Assembly (NCBI RefSeq): GCF_021083185.1
Contig: NZ_JAIGQB010000002.1
Coordinates: 124,001 to 188,000, forward strand
DNA from: Nocardioides furvisabuli
GTDB lineage: Bacteria; Actinomycetota; Actinomycetes; Propionibacteriales; Nocardioidaceae
Direction: 5' to 3'
Length of the DNA stretch: 64,000 nt
A program made the translations under genes and the position numbers. The notes below the pieces were generated by a model. That model saw only the letters and a program-made list of their open reading frames with translations. It was not told the origin of the DNA and searched no databases. Below, in pieces: positions 43,303-52,372 of the stretch; position 1 is the first letter of the stretch; each line of letters starts with the position of its first letter.

Positions 43303-43318
43303 TAGTCCTTTATGACTA
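43303..43318. promoter_or_regulatory. Perfect TAGTC-N6-GACTA inverted repeat before the FN3 gene
   Basis: TAGTC-CTTTAT-GACTA has 6-bp arms if the flanking C and G are counted. It lies 56 bp upstream of the -10 hexamer at 43359 and about 100 bases before the ATG. It is the same repeat as upstream of flp. Confidence 0.5.
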
Positions 43319-43358
43319 GGGGCGGGTGAATTCGTCCCGCGCCGCGCGCTCGGACACC

Positions 43359-43364
43359 TAGCGT
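43359..43364 (+). promoter_or_regulatory. -10 hexamer TAGCGT of the FN3-repeat gene
   Basis: TAGCGT gives a predicted start near 43371 and a leader of about 34 bases containing AGGGGAG. Confidence 0.45.
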
Positions 43365-43404
43365 GGCGAGGTCTGAGCCACACCCACCAGGGGAGATCTT
43401 CGGG

Positions 43405-46400
43405 ATGATGCAGCGACTTGACCGCACACGCGTCGGGACCGCGACGGGCCTGTCGGCCGTGGCCGCACTGGTGCTGACCACGCTGGGCCCCCTGGCGGAC
43501 GCCTCGGCAGTCCCGCCGGCGTCGCCGACTGGGCTGTCCGTGCAGCAACCCAACGACGCGACGGCGGTGCTCTCGTGGGACCACGTCGCCGGCGCGACGC
43601 GCTACGAGCTCCAGGTGGATGACGACCCCAACTTCGGCTCTCCCGCGTCGATCCCTGCTCCCACCGTGAGCACGGTGAACAACACCTACGTGCCCACCGC
43701 CAACCTCCCCGCGGGTGACAAGTACTGGCGGGTGCGGGCCAGGAACGCAGCCAACGAGGACTCGCCGTGGGCGATCTCCCAGTTCGGCACCCCAGCGGTG
43801 GCCGTGCCGCAGCCCGCTTCCCCGGCTGACAACACGACCCTCTCGCAACCCTCGCAGCCCCCTCTGCTGACCTGGTCGACGTCCCCGGGCGCCACGTCCT
43901 ACATCGTCGAGGTGGACGGCGACGCCGACTTCGTCGGCGCGACGCCCTACACGACGAGCTCGACCTCGCTCGTCGTTCCCGACGCACTGCCGGCCGGGAC
44001 GACGGCGAACCCGGCCGACTACTACTGGCGCGTCACGGCGAGCAAGGGCTCCGGGCTCAACTCGTTCCCGAGCCCGGCTTCGCGCTTCATCGTCGGACCT
44101 CTGCCAGCCCCGGTCATCACGGCGCCGCCCTCGAGCCCCAACTTCGAGCTCCAGGACGTCGTGCTCGACTGGGAGCCTGTGCCGGGCGCCAAGTCCTACG
44201 ACGTCGAGGTCGCCCTCAACCAGGACTTCACCAACATCCTCAAGTCCGAGACCGGCATTCAGGGCACCCGCTACTCACCTCCCGTGTCCTACGACAACGA
44301 CCAGTACTACTGGCGTGTCAGGGCTCGTGACCTCGACAACCAGCCCACCCCGTGGACGGCGTCGCTCTACGACTTCAACCGCACCTGGCCCGACAAGCCC
44401 CAAGCCGTCTTCCCCGCGGAGCCGGGCGCCGAGACGGTGGAGAACCCCGTCTACTTCGAGTGGACCTCCGTGCGGCACGCGTCCGAGTACGAGCTGCAGG
44501 TGAGCACGACGCCAGGATTCTCCGAGGGTTCCACCCGGTCATGTCGGACTGCCGGAACGACCTACACGCCGGGGATGTTCGCGATCAACACCACCGGCAT
44601 CCCCTCGGCCTTCCGGGAGAACGAGGACTGTGAGCCCACCCCCGGCACCATCAACTACTGGCACGTCCGCCCGCTGGACCGGCCCTTCACCAAGCCGGGC
44701 GGCGGTGACATACCTGGCATCCAGGGTATCTACAGCGATACCGAGGCGTTCCTCTACAACCCGGCTCAGATCACCGGGATGGAGCCTGCCAACGGCGCCA
44801 CTGTGACGGTGCCGACCTTCACCTGGGACTCCGCACCCGGGGCCGAGTCGTACTCGATCACGGTCTACAACAACCAGGGCAACCAGGTCGACACGGTCAA
44901 GACCTACGCCACCTCCTACACGGTGGACGGCACCACTCCGCTCCCTGCGTCGGGAAATCCCTACACCTGGGCGCTCAACGCCACGACTGCCGACGGCATC
45001 AGCTCCGTGCGCCACACTCGCAGCTTCTCGGTCACTGGCACCCCGCCCGCGCCACCGGCCAGCTCCGGGGACTACCTCAGGCCCGTCACGGGCAACGGTC
45101 CGTTCCAGACCGCACCGTCGCTCACGTGGCAGCCCCACCCGGATGCCGTGCGCTACAAGGTCAACATCGGCTACGCGATGGACTCGAACCAGATCTGGTT
45201 CGGCCATGCCGCTGGCCAGGACCTCTTCAACCAGCCGATGCCCTACAACGCGATGACCGACATCGGTGACCGGCTGCTGCTGCCGGGCACCTACGACTGG
45301 CAGGTCACCGCGGTCAACAGCAGCGGTGGGGAGTTCGCGTCAGGCCCTGAGGGTCGCTTCACCGTCTCCGAGGTCGACGTCACCTCCGAGCACGCGCTGG
45401 CCATCGGCGGTCGTGAGCTCGACCCCAACAACCCGGCGACCAAGACCCCGTGCAACCCGCTCAGCGGCCCCTGCGTGGTGCCCACCACCCCGGTGCTGAA
45501 GTGGAAGGCGCAGCCTTACACGTCCTACTACATGGTCTACGTCAGCCGTGACTCGAACTTCACCAACCTCCTCGAACCCAGCAACGCGATCCCAGCCACG
45601 ACCAACACCCGGTACGCCCCCGCGCTGGACAACCGGTGGTGGACCTATCCCGACACCGAGGCGGGCGAGGCTCTCTACTGGCACATCAGGCCGTGCCGCA
45701 AGGTGAACAACTGCGCCCCCAGCCCCATCTCGGCGATCGGCAGGGCACAGCACGCCTTCACGAAGACCTCTCCGAAGGTCGAAGGTCTCACCAGCACCGA
45801 TCCCACCAGGACTGAGATCACGTTCAGCTGGAACGACTACTTCGACACGAACCGTTCCACCCAGTGGGCCCAGACCGGCGAGGACCGCCCGCAATCGGCG
45901 ATGCTCTACCGCATCCAGGTCGACGACGTCGAGTCCTTCGGCACCGGCTCCGCGCTGGTCGACGAGAGGATCGTCGACCAGGCGACCTACACCGCCTTCG
46001 ATCGGCTCTACCCCGAGGGCACGCTCTACTGGCGGGTCCAGGCCATCGACTCCAAGGGCAGCCCGCAGGACCTGACGAACAACGACGGGCGGCTGTCGTG
46101 GTCGGAGACCAAGACCTTCACCAAGCGCAGTCCCCGCGTGGAGCTCACAGCGCCGGTGGACGGCGCCTCCGTTCCAGGCACGGTGGCCCTGCGCTGGCAG
46201 GCCCAGCCCTTCGCGGCGGAGTACAAGGTCGAGGTCTACAAGAACAACGACACGACCTTCTCCACCGCCAACCGCGTCTTCACCAAGAACGTCCGGACGA
46301 CGGCGTACGCCCACAACGTGCCGCTCCCGGTCTCCCCGACGCCCTACGTCTGGCGCGTGCAGCGCATCGACACCGACGGCAACCCGGGACCGTGGTCGTG

Positions 46401-47568
46401 GGGCGGCAACGTGGACCCGGACGGAAATCCCGTGGGCCGCTTCACGGTCGGCTCCGGGATCCTGGAGATCACCTCCCCCGCCCCCGGCGGCGCGCAGCCG
46501 CCGAACGGCCCGGTGCTGACCTGGCGCGACTTCCCGGGCGCAGTGAAGTACAACGTCGAGGTCAGCTCGCCGGCCGGCGGCTTCGCTGCGACCGGTCAGA
46601 CCGTGGCCACGGCCTACGCGCTGACCAACAACGTCAGCACCGGCACCTATCCGTTCAAGGTCACCGCGCTCGATGCGAACAACACGGTGCTTGGTTCGGC
46701 TCAGTCGTCCTTCGTGGTGGACGCCCGACTCGTGGCCACTGCACCGCCCGAGGTCCAGGCCCCCACCGGGACCGGCGTCGGCGCCACGCTGACCAGCACC
46801 CCACCGTCCTGGAACCAGGCGGACGTGTCGACGACCTACCAGTGGCTGCGCGACGGACAGCCGATCGCCGGCGCGACCGGGACGACGTACGTCCTGACGG
46901 TGAGCGACTTCAACCGGATCGTCTCACTGCGGGTGACCGGCAAGAAGTCCGGCTTCACCGACGGTGTGACCGTCAGCAATGCAGTGGGTGCCACGGCCGG
47001 CGGCGCGCTCCAGGCGACCGCCCAGCCGACGATCACCGGCATCCCCCAGGTCGGCAACACGCTGACCGGAGTGCCCGGCACCTGGTCGCAACCGTCGCCG
47101 ACGTTCAAGTACCAGTGGCTGCGGACCGGTGCGCCGATTCCGAACGCCAACTCGGCGAGCTACCGCCTGACTCCGGAGGACGCCGGCAAGGACATCGCCG
47201 TCACGGTGCTGGCCTCCAAGTCCGGCTTCACCGACGGCTCGGCGGCCGCGGCGGCGGTGACCGTCCCCAAGATGACCTCGACGACCACTGCGACCCTGTC
47301 GGCGACCCGGGTCAAGCCGGGAAAGCGGGTCAAGGTCGGCATCACGGTCATGGTGCCGGGAGTCACCGGCCCGGTCGGCCAGATCAAGGTCATGGACCGC
47401 ACCAAGGTGCTGAAGAAGCTGACCCTGGTCACGGCCAAGAACGGCAAGGTCACGGTCAGGCTGCCCAAGCTCAAGAGGGGCAAGCACCGCATCCGGGTCA
47501 AGTACCTCGGCGACGCGACCACCCAGGGCTCGCGCTCGAAGGCGATGCGGCTCTCGGTGCAGCCGTGA
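43405..47568 (+). CDS. Secreted multi-FN3/Ig-repeat surface protein
   Basis: The 1,387-residue protein has a signal peptide (about 1-35, DRTRVGTATGLSAVAALVLT), then about ten fibronectin type III-like repeats of 95-130 residues, each with an early W-x-(8)-Y-x-(V/L)-x-V and a late YYWRVRA-type strand (for example LSWDHVAGATRYELQVDDD and KYWRVRARN). Two repeats of the GTWSQPSPTFKYQWLRTGAP type follow, then a C-terminal Ig-like Lys-rich domain (GKRVKVGITVMVPGVTG, RGKHRIRVKYLGD). There is no LPXTG or membrane tail. It may be released or adhere by charge. Confidence 0.85.
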   Translation: MMQRLDRTRVGTATGLSAVAALVLTTLGPLADASAVPPASPTGLSVQQPNDATAVLSWDHVAGATRYELQVDDDPNFGSPASIPAPTVSTVNNTYVPTANLPAGDKYWRVRARNAANEDSPWAISQFGTPAVAVPQPASPADNTTLSQPSQPPLLTWSTSPGATSYIVEVDGDADFVGATPYTTSSTSLVVPDALPAGTTANPADYYWRVTASKGSGLNSFPSPASRFIVGPLPAPVITAPPSSPNFELQDVVLDWEPVPGAKSYDVEVALNQDFTNILKSETGIQGTRYSPPVSYDNDQYYWRVRARDLDNQPTPWTASLYDFNRTWPDKPQAVFPAEPGAETVENPVYFEWTSVRHASEYELQVSTTPGFSEGSTRSCRTAGTTYTPGMFAINTTGIPSAFRENEDCEPTPGTINYWHVRPLDRPFTKPGGGDIPGIQGIYSDTEAFLYNPAQITGMEPANGATVTVPTFTWDSAPGAESYSITVYNNQGNQVDTVKTYATSYTVDGTTPLPASGNPYTWALNATTADGISSVRHTRSFSVTGTPPAPPASSGDYLRPVTGNGPFQTAPSLTWQPHPDAVRYKVNIGYAMDSNQIWFGHAAGQDLFNQPMPYNAMTDIGDRLLLPGTYDWQVTAVNSSGGEFASGPEGRFTVSEVDVTSEHALAIGGRELDPNNPATKTPCNPLSGPCVVPTTPVLKWKAQPYTSYYMVYVSRDSNFTNLLEPSNAIPATTNTRYAPALDNRWWTYPDTEAGEALYWHIRPCRKVNNCAPSPISAIGRAQHAFTKTSPKVEGLTSTDPTRTEITFSWNDYFDTNRSTQWAQTGEDRPQSAMLYRIQVDDVESFGTGSALVDERIVDQATYTAFDRLYPEGTLYWRVQAIDSKGSPQDLTNNDGRLSWSETKTFTKRSPRVELTAPVDGASVPGTVALRWQAQPFAAEYKVEVYKNNDTTFSTANRVFTKNVRTTAYAHNVPLPVSPTPYVWRVQRIDTDGNPGPWSWGGNVDPDGNPVGRFTVGSGILEITSPAPGGAQPPNGPVLTWRDFPGAVKYNVEVSSPAGGFAATGQTVATAYALTNNVSTGTYPFKVTALDANNTVLGSAQSSFVVDARLVATAPPEVQAPTGTGVGATLTSTPPSWNQADVSTTYQWLRDGQPIAGATGTTYVLTVSDFNRIVSLRVTGKKSGFTDGVTVSNAVGATAGGALQATAQPTITGIPQVGNTLTGVPGTWSQPSPTFKYQWLRTGAPIPNANSASYRLTPEDAGKDIAVTVLASKSGFTDGSAAAAAVTVPKMTSTTTATLSATRVKPGKRVKVGITVMVPGVTGPVGQIKVMDRTKVLKKLTLVTAKNGKVTVRLPKLKRGKHRIRVKYLGDATTQGSRSKAMRLSVQP

Positions 47569-47591
47569 CGCTGCGCTGATCCAGATCGCGA

Positions 47592-47620
47592 GGGCCCTCC
47601 CGGCACCACCGGGAGGGCCC
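47592..47620. terminator. 12-bp GC-rich hairpin after the FN3 gene
   Basis: GGGCCCTCCCGG and its exact complement enclose CACCA, followed by TTCGTCG. It probably ends the FN3 transcript. Confidence 0.6.
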
Positions 47621-47656
47621 TTCGTCGTGGATGCCCCGCCCGGCGCCGGCCAGCAG

Positions 47657-47662
47657 TAGTCT
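47657..47662 (+). promoter_or_regulatory. -10 hexamer TAGTCT (leaderless)
   Basis: TAGTCT ends 6 bases before the GTG at 47669. Confidence 0.55.
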
Positions 47663-47668
47663 CCGCGC

Positions 47669-48292
47669 GTGACCTGGCTCGCCGACCACTGGCTCGACAT
47701 CCTCGGGTGGGGCGGCAGCGCCCTGCTCGTCTACTCCCTGCTCCAGGCCAGCGTGCTGCGCCTCCGTGTCCTCAACGCGATCGCCTGCGTCCTGCTCATC
47801 GTCTTCAACGCGATGCTGGCGGTCTGGCCGATGGTCGGCATGAACACCGTCCTCGTCGCCATCAACGCCTGGTTCATCGTCCAGCTGATCCGTGCGCGCC
47901 ACGACGAGTCGGCGTTCGAGGTCCTCGAGGTCGGTCCGGCCGACGAGTACCTGCGCCACACGCTGCGGGTGCACGGCGCCGACATCCTGCGGTTCAACCC
48001 CGGCTTCGTCCACGACCCGGCCACGACGGACCACGCGTTCCTCGTGCAGAAGGGCGACGAGACCGTGGGCGTGGTGCTCCTGCGCACGACCGGCGACACC
48101 GCCGACGTGCTGCTCGACTACGTGACGCCGCGCTACCGCGACTTCTCCCCCGGCGAGTTCGTCTGGCGCCGCAGCGGCATGCTCACCGAGCACGGCATCC
48201 GCCGCGTGGTGACCCGCCCCGGCATGGTCGGCGCCTACTACGACCGCGTCGGCTTCCGTCGCGAGGGCGACTCCTACACGCTCGGGCTCTGA
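47669..48292 (+). CDS. YgjV-like membrane protein with a GNAT-like tail
   Basis: The 207-residue protein has three membrane helices in its first 80 residues ([40 protein letters not shown]), typical of YgjV-family proteins. A soluble C-terminal half (about 90-207) ends [17 protein letters not shown], which looks like the last strand of a GNAT fold. The two-domain reading is moderately certain. Its end overlaps trpD by 19 bases. Confidence 0.72.
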   Translation: MTWLADHWLDILGWGGSALLVYSLLQASVLRLRVLNAIACVLLIVFNAMLAVWPMVGMNTVLVAINAWFIVQLIRARHDESAFEVLEVGPADEYLRHTLRVHGADILRFNPGFVHDPATTDHAFLVQKGDETVGVVLLRTTGDTADVLLDYVTPRYRDFSPGEFVWRRSGMLTEHGIRRVVTRPGMVGAYYDRVGFRREGDSYTLGL

Positions 48293-49326
48293 GCCGTCCC
48301 GGTCGCGGTCGCCCGTACCCAGCGCTCGAGGGCGGCCTCCGCGGCGCCCGAGTCGATCGCCTCGGCAGCCTTCGCCACCCCGGCACGGAGGGCGCCCTCG
48401 ACGTCCTCGTCGGGTGAGTCGTAGACCGCCAGCGCCGCGCCCGTGTTGAGCACCACCGCGTCCCGCACCGGCCCCGTCTCCCCGGCCAGCAGGCGGCGTA
48501 CGACGTCCGCGTTGTGCGCCGCGTCGCCGCCCCGGAGGTCCTCGGTCGTGGCGCGGGCGATGCCGAGGGAGGCGGGATCCACCGAGGTCTGCGAGACCTC
48601 ACCGTCGTGCACGCGCCACAGCGTGGACGTGGTGGTCGTGGTGAGCTCGTCGAGGCCGTCGTCGCCGCGGAAGACCCACGCGTCGATGCCGCGCTGGGCG
48701 AGCACGCCGGCCATGACCGGCGCCATCTGCACGTCCGCGCACCCGATGGCCTGGGCCTGCGGGCGGGCCGGGTTGGTCAGCGGCCCGAGGATGTTGAAGG
48801 TCGTGGCGATGCCGAGCTCGCGGCGCGGCACGGCTGCGTGGCGCATCGCAGGATGGAAGGCCGCGGAGAAGCAGAACGTGATGCCTGCCTCCTCGGCCAC
48901 CTCGGCCACCCGCGCCGGGGGCAGGTCGAGCCGGATGCCGAGGGCCTCGAGCACGTCGGCGGACCCGGACTGCGACGACGCGGAGCGGTTGCCGTGCTTG
49001 ACGACCCGGGCCCCGGCGCCCGCGGCGACGATCGCCGACATGGTGGAGATGTTCACCGACATCGAGCGGTCACCGCCGGTGCCGACGATGTCGAGCAACC
49101 GGCCCGGCACGGAGATCGGATTGGCGGCGGCGAGCATGGCGGCCGCGATGCCGGAGACCTCCTCGACCGTCTCGCCCTTGGCGCGCAGCGCGACGACGAG
49201 GCCGGCGAGCTGCACCGGGGTGGCGGCGCCGGCGAAGACCTCGTCCATCGCCCATCGCGCCTGCTCGGTCGTCAGGTCGCGTCCGGCGACCAGCGTGGAG
49301 AGGACGTCGGGCCAGGTGTGGGACAT
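48274..49326 (-). CDS. trpD: Anthranilate phosphoribosyltransferase
   Basis: The 350-residue enzyme has the PRPP-binding motif [13 protein letters not shown] and the anthranilate-side motif [20 protein letters not shown], and continues [15 protein letters not shown]. It transfers a phosphoribosyl group to anthranilate in tryptophan synthesis. It is isolated from other trp genes in this window and has a leaderless -10. The ATG at 49326 gives the canonical N-terminus ([20 protein letters not shown]). Confidence 0.93.
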   Translation of the reverse strand: MSHTWPDVLSTLVAGRDLTTEQARWAMDEVFAGAATPVQLAGLVVALRAKGETVEEVSGIAAAMLAAANPISVPGRLLDIVGTGGDRSMSVNISTMSAIVAAGAGARVVKHGNRSASSQSGSADVLEALGIRLDLPPARVAEVAEEAGITFCFSAAFHPAMRHAAVPRRELGIATTFNILGPLTNPARPQAQAIGCADVQMAPVMAGVLAQRGIDAWVFRGDDGLDELTTTTTSTLWRVHDGEVSQTSVDPASLGIARATTEDLRGGDAAHNADVVRRLLAGETGPVRDAVVLNTGAALAVYDSPDEDVEGALRAGVAKAAEAIDSGAAEAALERWVRATATGTAQSPSV

Positions 49327-49332
49327 GGGATC

Positions 49333-49338
49333 AGGCTA
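49333..49338 (-). promoter_or_regulatory. -10 hexamer TAGCCT (leaderless, trpD)
   Basis: TAGCCT, GATCCC and the ATG at 49326 follow one another; the spacer is 6 bases. Confidence 0.55.
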
Positions 49339-49368
49339 GTGGCGCGCCGGGGACGCCCCCGAACGGTG

Positions 49369-49779
49369 TCAGGAGGTGGCCGGGACCGACGGGCGCAGCA
49401 GGCCGACGACGGCCTCGGCGAGCTGGATCGGGTCGATCGGGTGCGGCACAGCGGCCTCGGCGCGCGACCACGTGGCGAGCCACGCGTCCTGCGGACGCCC
49501 GGTCAGCACCACGACCGGCGGGCACTCGTAGATCTCGTCCTTGAGCTGCTTGGCGATGCCCATGCCGCCGGCCGGGACGGCCTCGCCGTCGAGGATCGCG
49601 AGCGCGATGTCACCGGCGTCCATGTTCTGGAGCACGACCGGCTCGGTGGCGACCTCGACGTACTGGAGCTCCGGGAGGTCGGGGTGCGGACGGCGACCCA
49701 GCGCCAGGATGACCTGCTGGCGGGTGTTCACGTCGTCGCTGTAGACGAGGACCTTCAGGGGGCGCTGTGCGTCAGTCAC
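49369..49779 (-). CDS. Receiver-like single-domain protein lacking the conserved Lys
   Basis: The 136-residue protein has a receiver-like fold: KVLVYSDDVNTRQQVILALG (acidic pair), ALAILDGEAVPAGG (candidate phosphoacceptor Asp) and VVVLTGRPQDAWL (Thr). Where receivers have a conserved Lys followed by Pro, it reads AAVPHPIDP, so the Lys is missing. No output domain is present. It may be an atypical or phosphorylation-independent receiver. It stands between trpD and ctaG. Confidence 0.75.
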   Translation of the reverse strand: MTDAQRPLKVLVYSDDVNTRQQVILALGRRPHPDLPELQYVEVATEPVVLQNMDAGDIALAILDGEAVPAGGMGIAKQLKDEIYECPPVVVLTGRPQDAWLATWSRAEAAVPHPIDPIQLAEAVVGLLRPSVPATS

Positions 49780-49785
49780 GGGGGC

Positions 49786-49791
49786 ATCGTA
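49786..49791 (-). promoter_or_regulatory. -10 hexamer TACGAT (leaderless)
   Basis: TACGAT, GCCCCC and the GTG at 49779 follow one another; the spacer is 6 bases. Confidence 0.55.
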
Positions 49792-49802
49792 ACCGGGCTG
49801 GC

Positions 49803-50741
49803 TCACCCCCGGCCTCCGGGAGTGGGCGTACGCCGCTCCTCGCGGTCCAGGCGACGGTCCTCGCGCCTGGCCTCTTGCATGGAGGAGCGCACCCACTGCG
49901 TGAACAGCACGGCGAAGAACAGCACGCCGATCAGGTCGCCGCTCGCCCACAGGATGCCGCCCGCCAGGTGCTGGTCCTCGAGCACCGGCGGCAGCCACGA
50001 GCCCATCGGCCCCTCCCGCAGCGCGAGGTAGTGCTCACCGCCGATCAGGGTCTGCTGGCCCATGATCGTCACCCCGAGGAAGGCGTGGAAGGGCAGCGTC
50101 ATGAGCGTGAGCAGCACCCGGAACGGGTGGCTCACCCGCCCGGGCACCGGGTCGACGCCCATCAGCGGCCAGAAGAAGAGCGTGCCGACCAGCACGAGGT
50201 GGATGTGCATCATCTGGTGCACGAACGACGAGCTCAGGCTGGCGTCGTACCAGGGGCTGAAGTAGAGGGCCCACGGCGAGGCGATGTAGAGCACGAACGC
50301 CAGCGGGGCGAAGGCCAGCACCTTCGCGACACGGGAGTGGATGACCGCCAGCAACCAGCGCCGCGGCGCCGCCGGAAGCGTCCGCAGCGCCAGGGTGACC
50401 GGCGCGCCGAGGGCGAGCGCGAGCGGCACCACCATCGACAGCAGCATGTGCTGGACCATGTGCACGCTCAGCAGCGTCGTGTCGTAGCGCCCGAGCCCCG
50501 ACATGGTCGCGAACACGAACGACCCCATCCCGAGGCCGACGAACGACAGCGTCCGGCCCACCGGCCAGTGGTCGCCGCGACGGCGCAGGACGGCCACCCC
50601 GACGGCGTACAGGCCGACGGCCCACACGGTCACCACGAAGGGGATCGGGTCGATCCCCCAGTCGGTGAACACCCGCCCGAGCGTGAATCGCGGTAGCGTC
50701 TCGAGGGCGTCCTCCGAGGCGAGGGGCAGGGGAAGCAGCAC
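49803..50741 (-). CDS. ctaG: Cytochrome c oxidase assembly protein CtaG
   Basis: The 312-residue membrane protein has about seven helices and His-rich loops ([36 protein letters not shown]), the pattern of the caa3_CtaG copper-delivery family. It is needed for CuB insertion in heme-copper oxidases. It is divergent from ctaE, close to the rest of the cytochrome locus. The C-terminus is Arg-rich. The GTG at 50741 has a -10 hexamer seven bases upstream. Confidence 0.88.
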   Translation of the reverse strand: MLLPLPLASEDALETLPRFTLGRVFTDWGIDPIPFVVTVWAVGLYAVGVAVLRRRGDHWPVGRTLSFVGLGMGSFVFATMSGLGRYDTTLLSVHMVQHMLLSMVVPLALALGAPVTLALRTLPAAPRRWLLAVIHSRVAKVLAFAPLAFVLYIASPWALYFSPWYDASLSSSFVHQMMHIHLVLVGTLFFWPLMGVDPVPGRVSHPFRVLLTLMTLPFHAFLGVTIMGQQTLIGGEHYLALREGPMGSWLPPVLEDQHLAGGILWASGDLIGVLFFAVLFTQWVRSSMQEARREDRRLDREERRTPTPGGRG

Positions 50742-50748
50742 GGTGTGA

Positions 50749-50754
50749 ACTTTA
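50749..50754 (-). promoter_or_regulatory. -10 hexamer TAAAGT (leaderless, ctaG)
   Basis: TAAAGT ends 7 bases before the GTG at 50741. Confidence 0.5.
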
Positions 50755-50803
50755 TGACGTGGGATCACAGGGGGTCGGGGTGCCCTCCCTTCACCCCAGC
50801 AGC

Positions 50804-50809
50804 CATAAT
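50804..50809 (+). promoter_or_regulatory. -10 hexamer CATAAT (leaderless, ctaE-qcrCAB)
   Basis: CATAAT matches the sigma-70 consensus at five positions and ends 6 bases before the ctaE GTG at 50816. Confidence 0.55.
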
Positions 50810-50815
50810 GTTCGC

Positions 50816-51454
50816 GTGGCGACAGCAACAGCGATTCCGGCATCCCGACTGCACGGGCACCACGACCGACCCAGCATGGTCAGCGTGGGCACCATCATCT
50901 GGCTCTCGAGCGAGCTGATGTTCTTCGCCGCGCTGTTCGCGGCCTACTTCACGATCCGCGCAGTGAGCCCCGAGCTGTGGGCCCAGGAGACGGCGCTGCT
51001 CAACGTGCCCTTCGCGACCGCCAACACCGCGATCCTCGTGGCGTCGTCCTTCGCCTGCCAGTGGGGCGTCTTCGCCGCCGAGCGCGGCCAGGCCGGGCGC
51101 ACCGGCTCCCTGCTGAACTTCTCCAAGTGGGGCCTGCGCGAGTGGTTCATCCTCACCTACGTCATGGGCGCGATCTTCATCGGCGGCCAGGCGCTGGAGT
51201 ACGCCGAGCTGGTGCACGAGGGCGTCACCATGGGCAGCTCGGCCTACGGCTCGATGTTCTACCTCACCACCGGCTTCCACGGCCTCCACGTGACGGGCGG
51301 CCTCATCGCCTTCCTCTTCGTGCTCGGCCGCACCTATCTCGCGCGCCGCTTCACCCACGAGCAGGCCGTGACCGCGATCGTCGTGTCCTACTACTGGCAC
51401 TTCGTCGACGTGGTCTGGATCGGCCTGTTCTTCACGATCTACGTCATCAAGTAA
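50816..51454 (+). CDS. ctaE: Cytochrome c oxidase subunit III
   Basis: The 212-residue protein has five membrane helices and the COX3 blocks [40 protein letters not shown] and [19 protein letters not shown]. It is the third core subunit of the aa3 oxidase. It leads the ctaE-qcrC-qcrA-qcrB operon, as in other Actinobacteria. Confidence 0.95.
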   Translation: MATATAIPASRLHGHHDRPSMVSVGTIIWLSSELMFFAALFAAYFTIRAVSPELWAQETALLNVPFATANTAILVASSFACQWGVFAAERGQAGRTGSLLNFSKWGLREWFILTYVMGAIFIGGQALEYAELVHEGVTMGSSAYGSMFYLTTGFHGLHVTGGLIAFLFVLGRTYLARRFTHEQAVTAIVVSYYWHFVDVVWIGLFFTIYVIK

Positions 51455-51499
51455 GCACCCCCGACAGTCACCACCGTCGCAACCGGCAAGGACTCAAAA

Positions 51500-52372
51500 G
51501 TGCGTTTGCTGAACCGAACCGCTGGTCGCCTCTCCCGGCACCGCCGCGGCCCACTGGCCGGCCTCGCCGTGCTGCTGCTCGGCCTGCTGATCAGCGGGTC
51601 GCTCTACACCGCCCTGGCCCCCGCCCAGGCGCAGGACCAGGCCAGCGACGCCGAGAAGGTCGCTGAGGGCAAGGAGCTCTTCCTCGCCAGCTGCGCGTTC
51701 TGCCACGGCAAGAACGGTGAGGGCATCCCGACCGTGCGCGACGGCTACCAGATCGGCCCCTCGCTGGTCGGCGTCGGTGCCGCGTCGGTCGACTTCCAGG
51801 TCGGCACGGGCCGCATGCCGCTCGCCAGCCCGGGCGCGCAGGCGCCGCGCAAGAAGGCCATCTTCACCGACGAGGAGACCGAGGCCCTCGCCGCGTTCGT
51901 CGCCTCGCTGGGCCCCGGCCCGGCCATCCCCGACGAGTCGGACTACTCGATCGAGGGACTGTCGGAGGAGGAGCGCGAGGAGGCCATCTCCCGCGGCGGG
52001 CAGATCTTCCTCACCAACTGCACGGCATGCCACAACTTCAACGGCGCCGGCGGCGCGATGCCGCGTGGCGGCTACGCCCCGAGCCTGCACGGCGTCGAGG
52101 GCAAGTACATCTACGAGGCCATGCTGACCGGCCCGCAGAACATGCCCAACTTCAGCAACGGCAACCTCTCCCCCGAGGAGAAGCGCGACGTCATCGCCTA
52201 CCTCGACAGCCTCGAGGACGCGCCTGAGTACGCCGGGTTCACCCTGGGCGGCCTCGGACCGGTGTCCGAGGGCCTGTTCGGGTGGCTGGTCGGCATCGGT
52301 GGCCTCGTGGGCGCGGCGGTCTGGATCGCCTCGCACACGACGCGGACGAAGAAGAGCAAGGTGAACGCGTGA
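51500..52372 (+). CDS. qcrC: Diheme cytochrome c subunit of the bc1 complex
   Basis: The 290-residue protein has an N-terminal membrane helix or signal anchor (about 18-42), two CxxCH heme sites (CAFCH near residue 71 and CTACH near 174) with later Met ligands, and a C-terminal membrane helix (about 255-280). This diheme CytCC is the actinobacterial replacement for a soluble cytochrome c, passing electrons from bc1 to aa3. The GTG has AAGGA about seven bases upstream. Confidence 0.94.
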   Translation: MRLLNRTAGRLSRHRRGPLAGLAVLLLGLLISGSLYTALAPAQAQDQASDAEKVAEGKELFLASCAFCHGKNGEGIPTVRDGYQIGPSLVGVGAASVDFQVGTGRMPLASPGAQAPRKKAIFTDEETEALAAFVASLGPGPAIPDESDYSIEGLSEEEREEAISRGGQIFLTNCTACHNFNGAGGAMPRGGYAPSLHGVEGKYIYEAMLTGPQNMPNFSNGNLSPEEKRDVIAYLDSLEDAPEYAGFTLGGLGPVSEGLFGWLVGIGGLVGAAVWIASHTTRTKKSKVNA

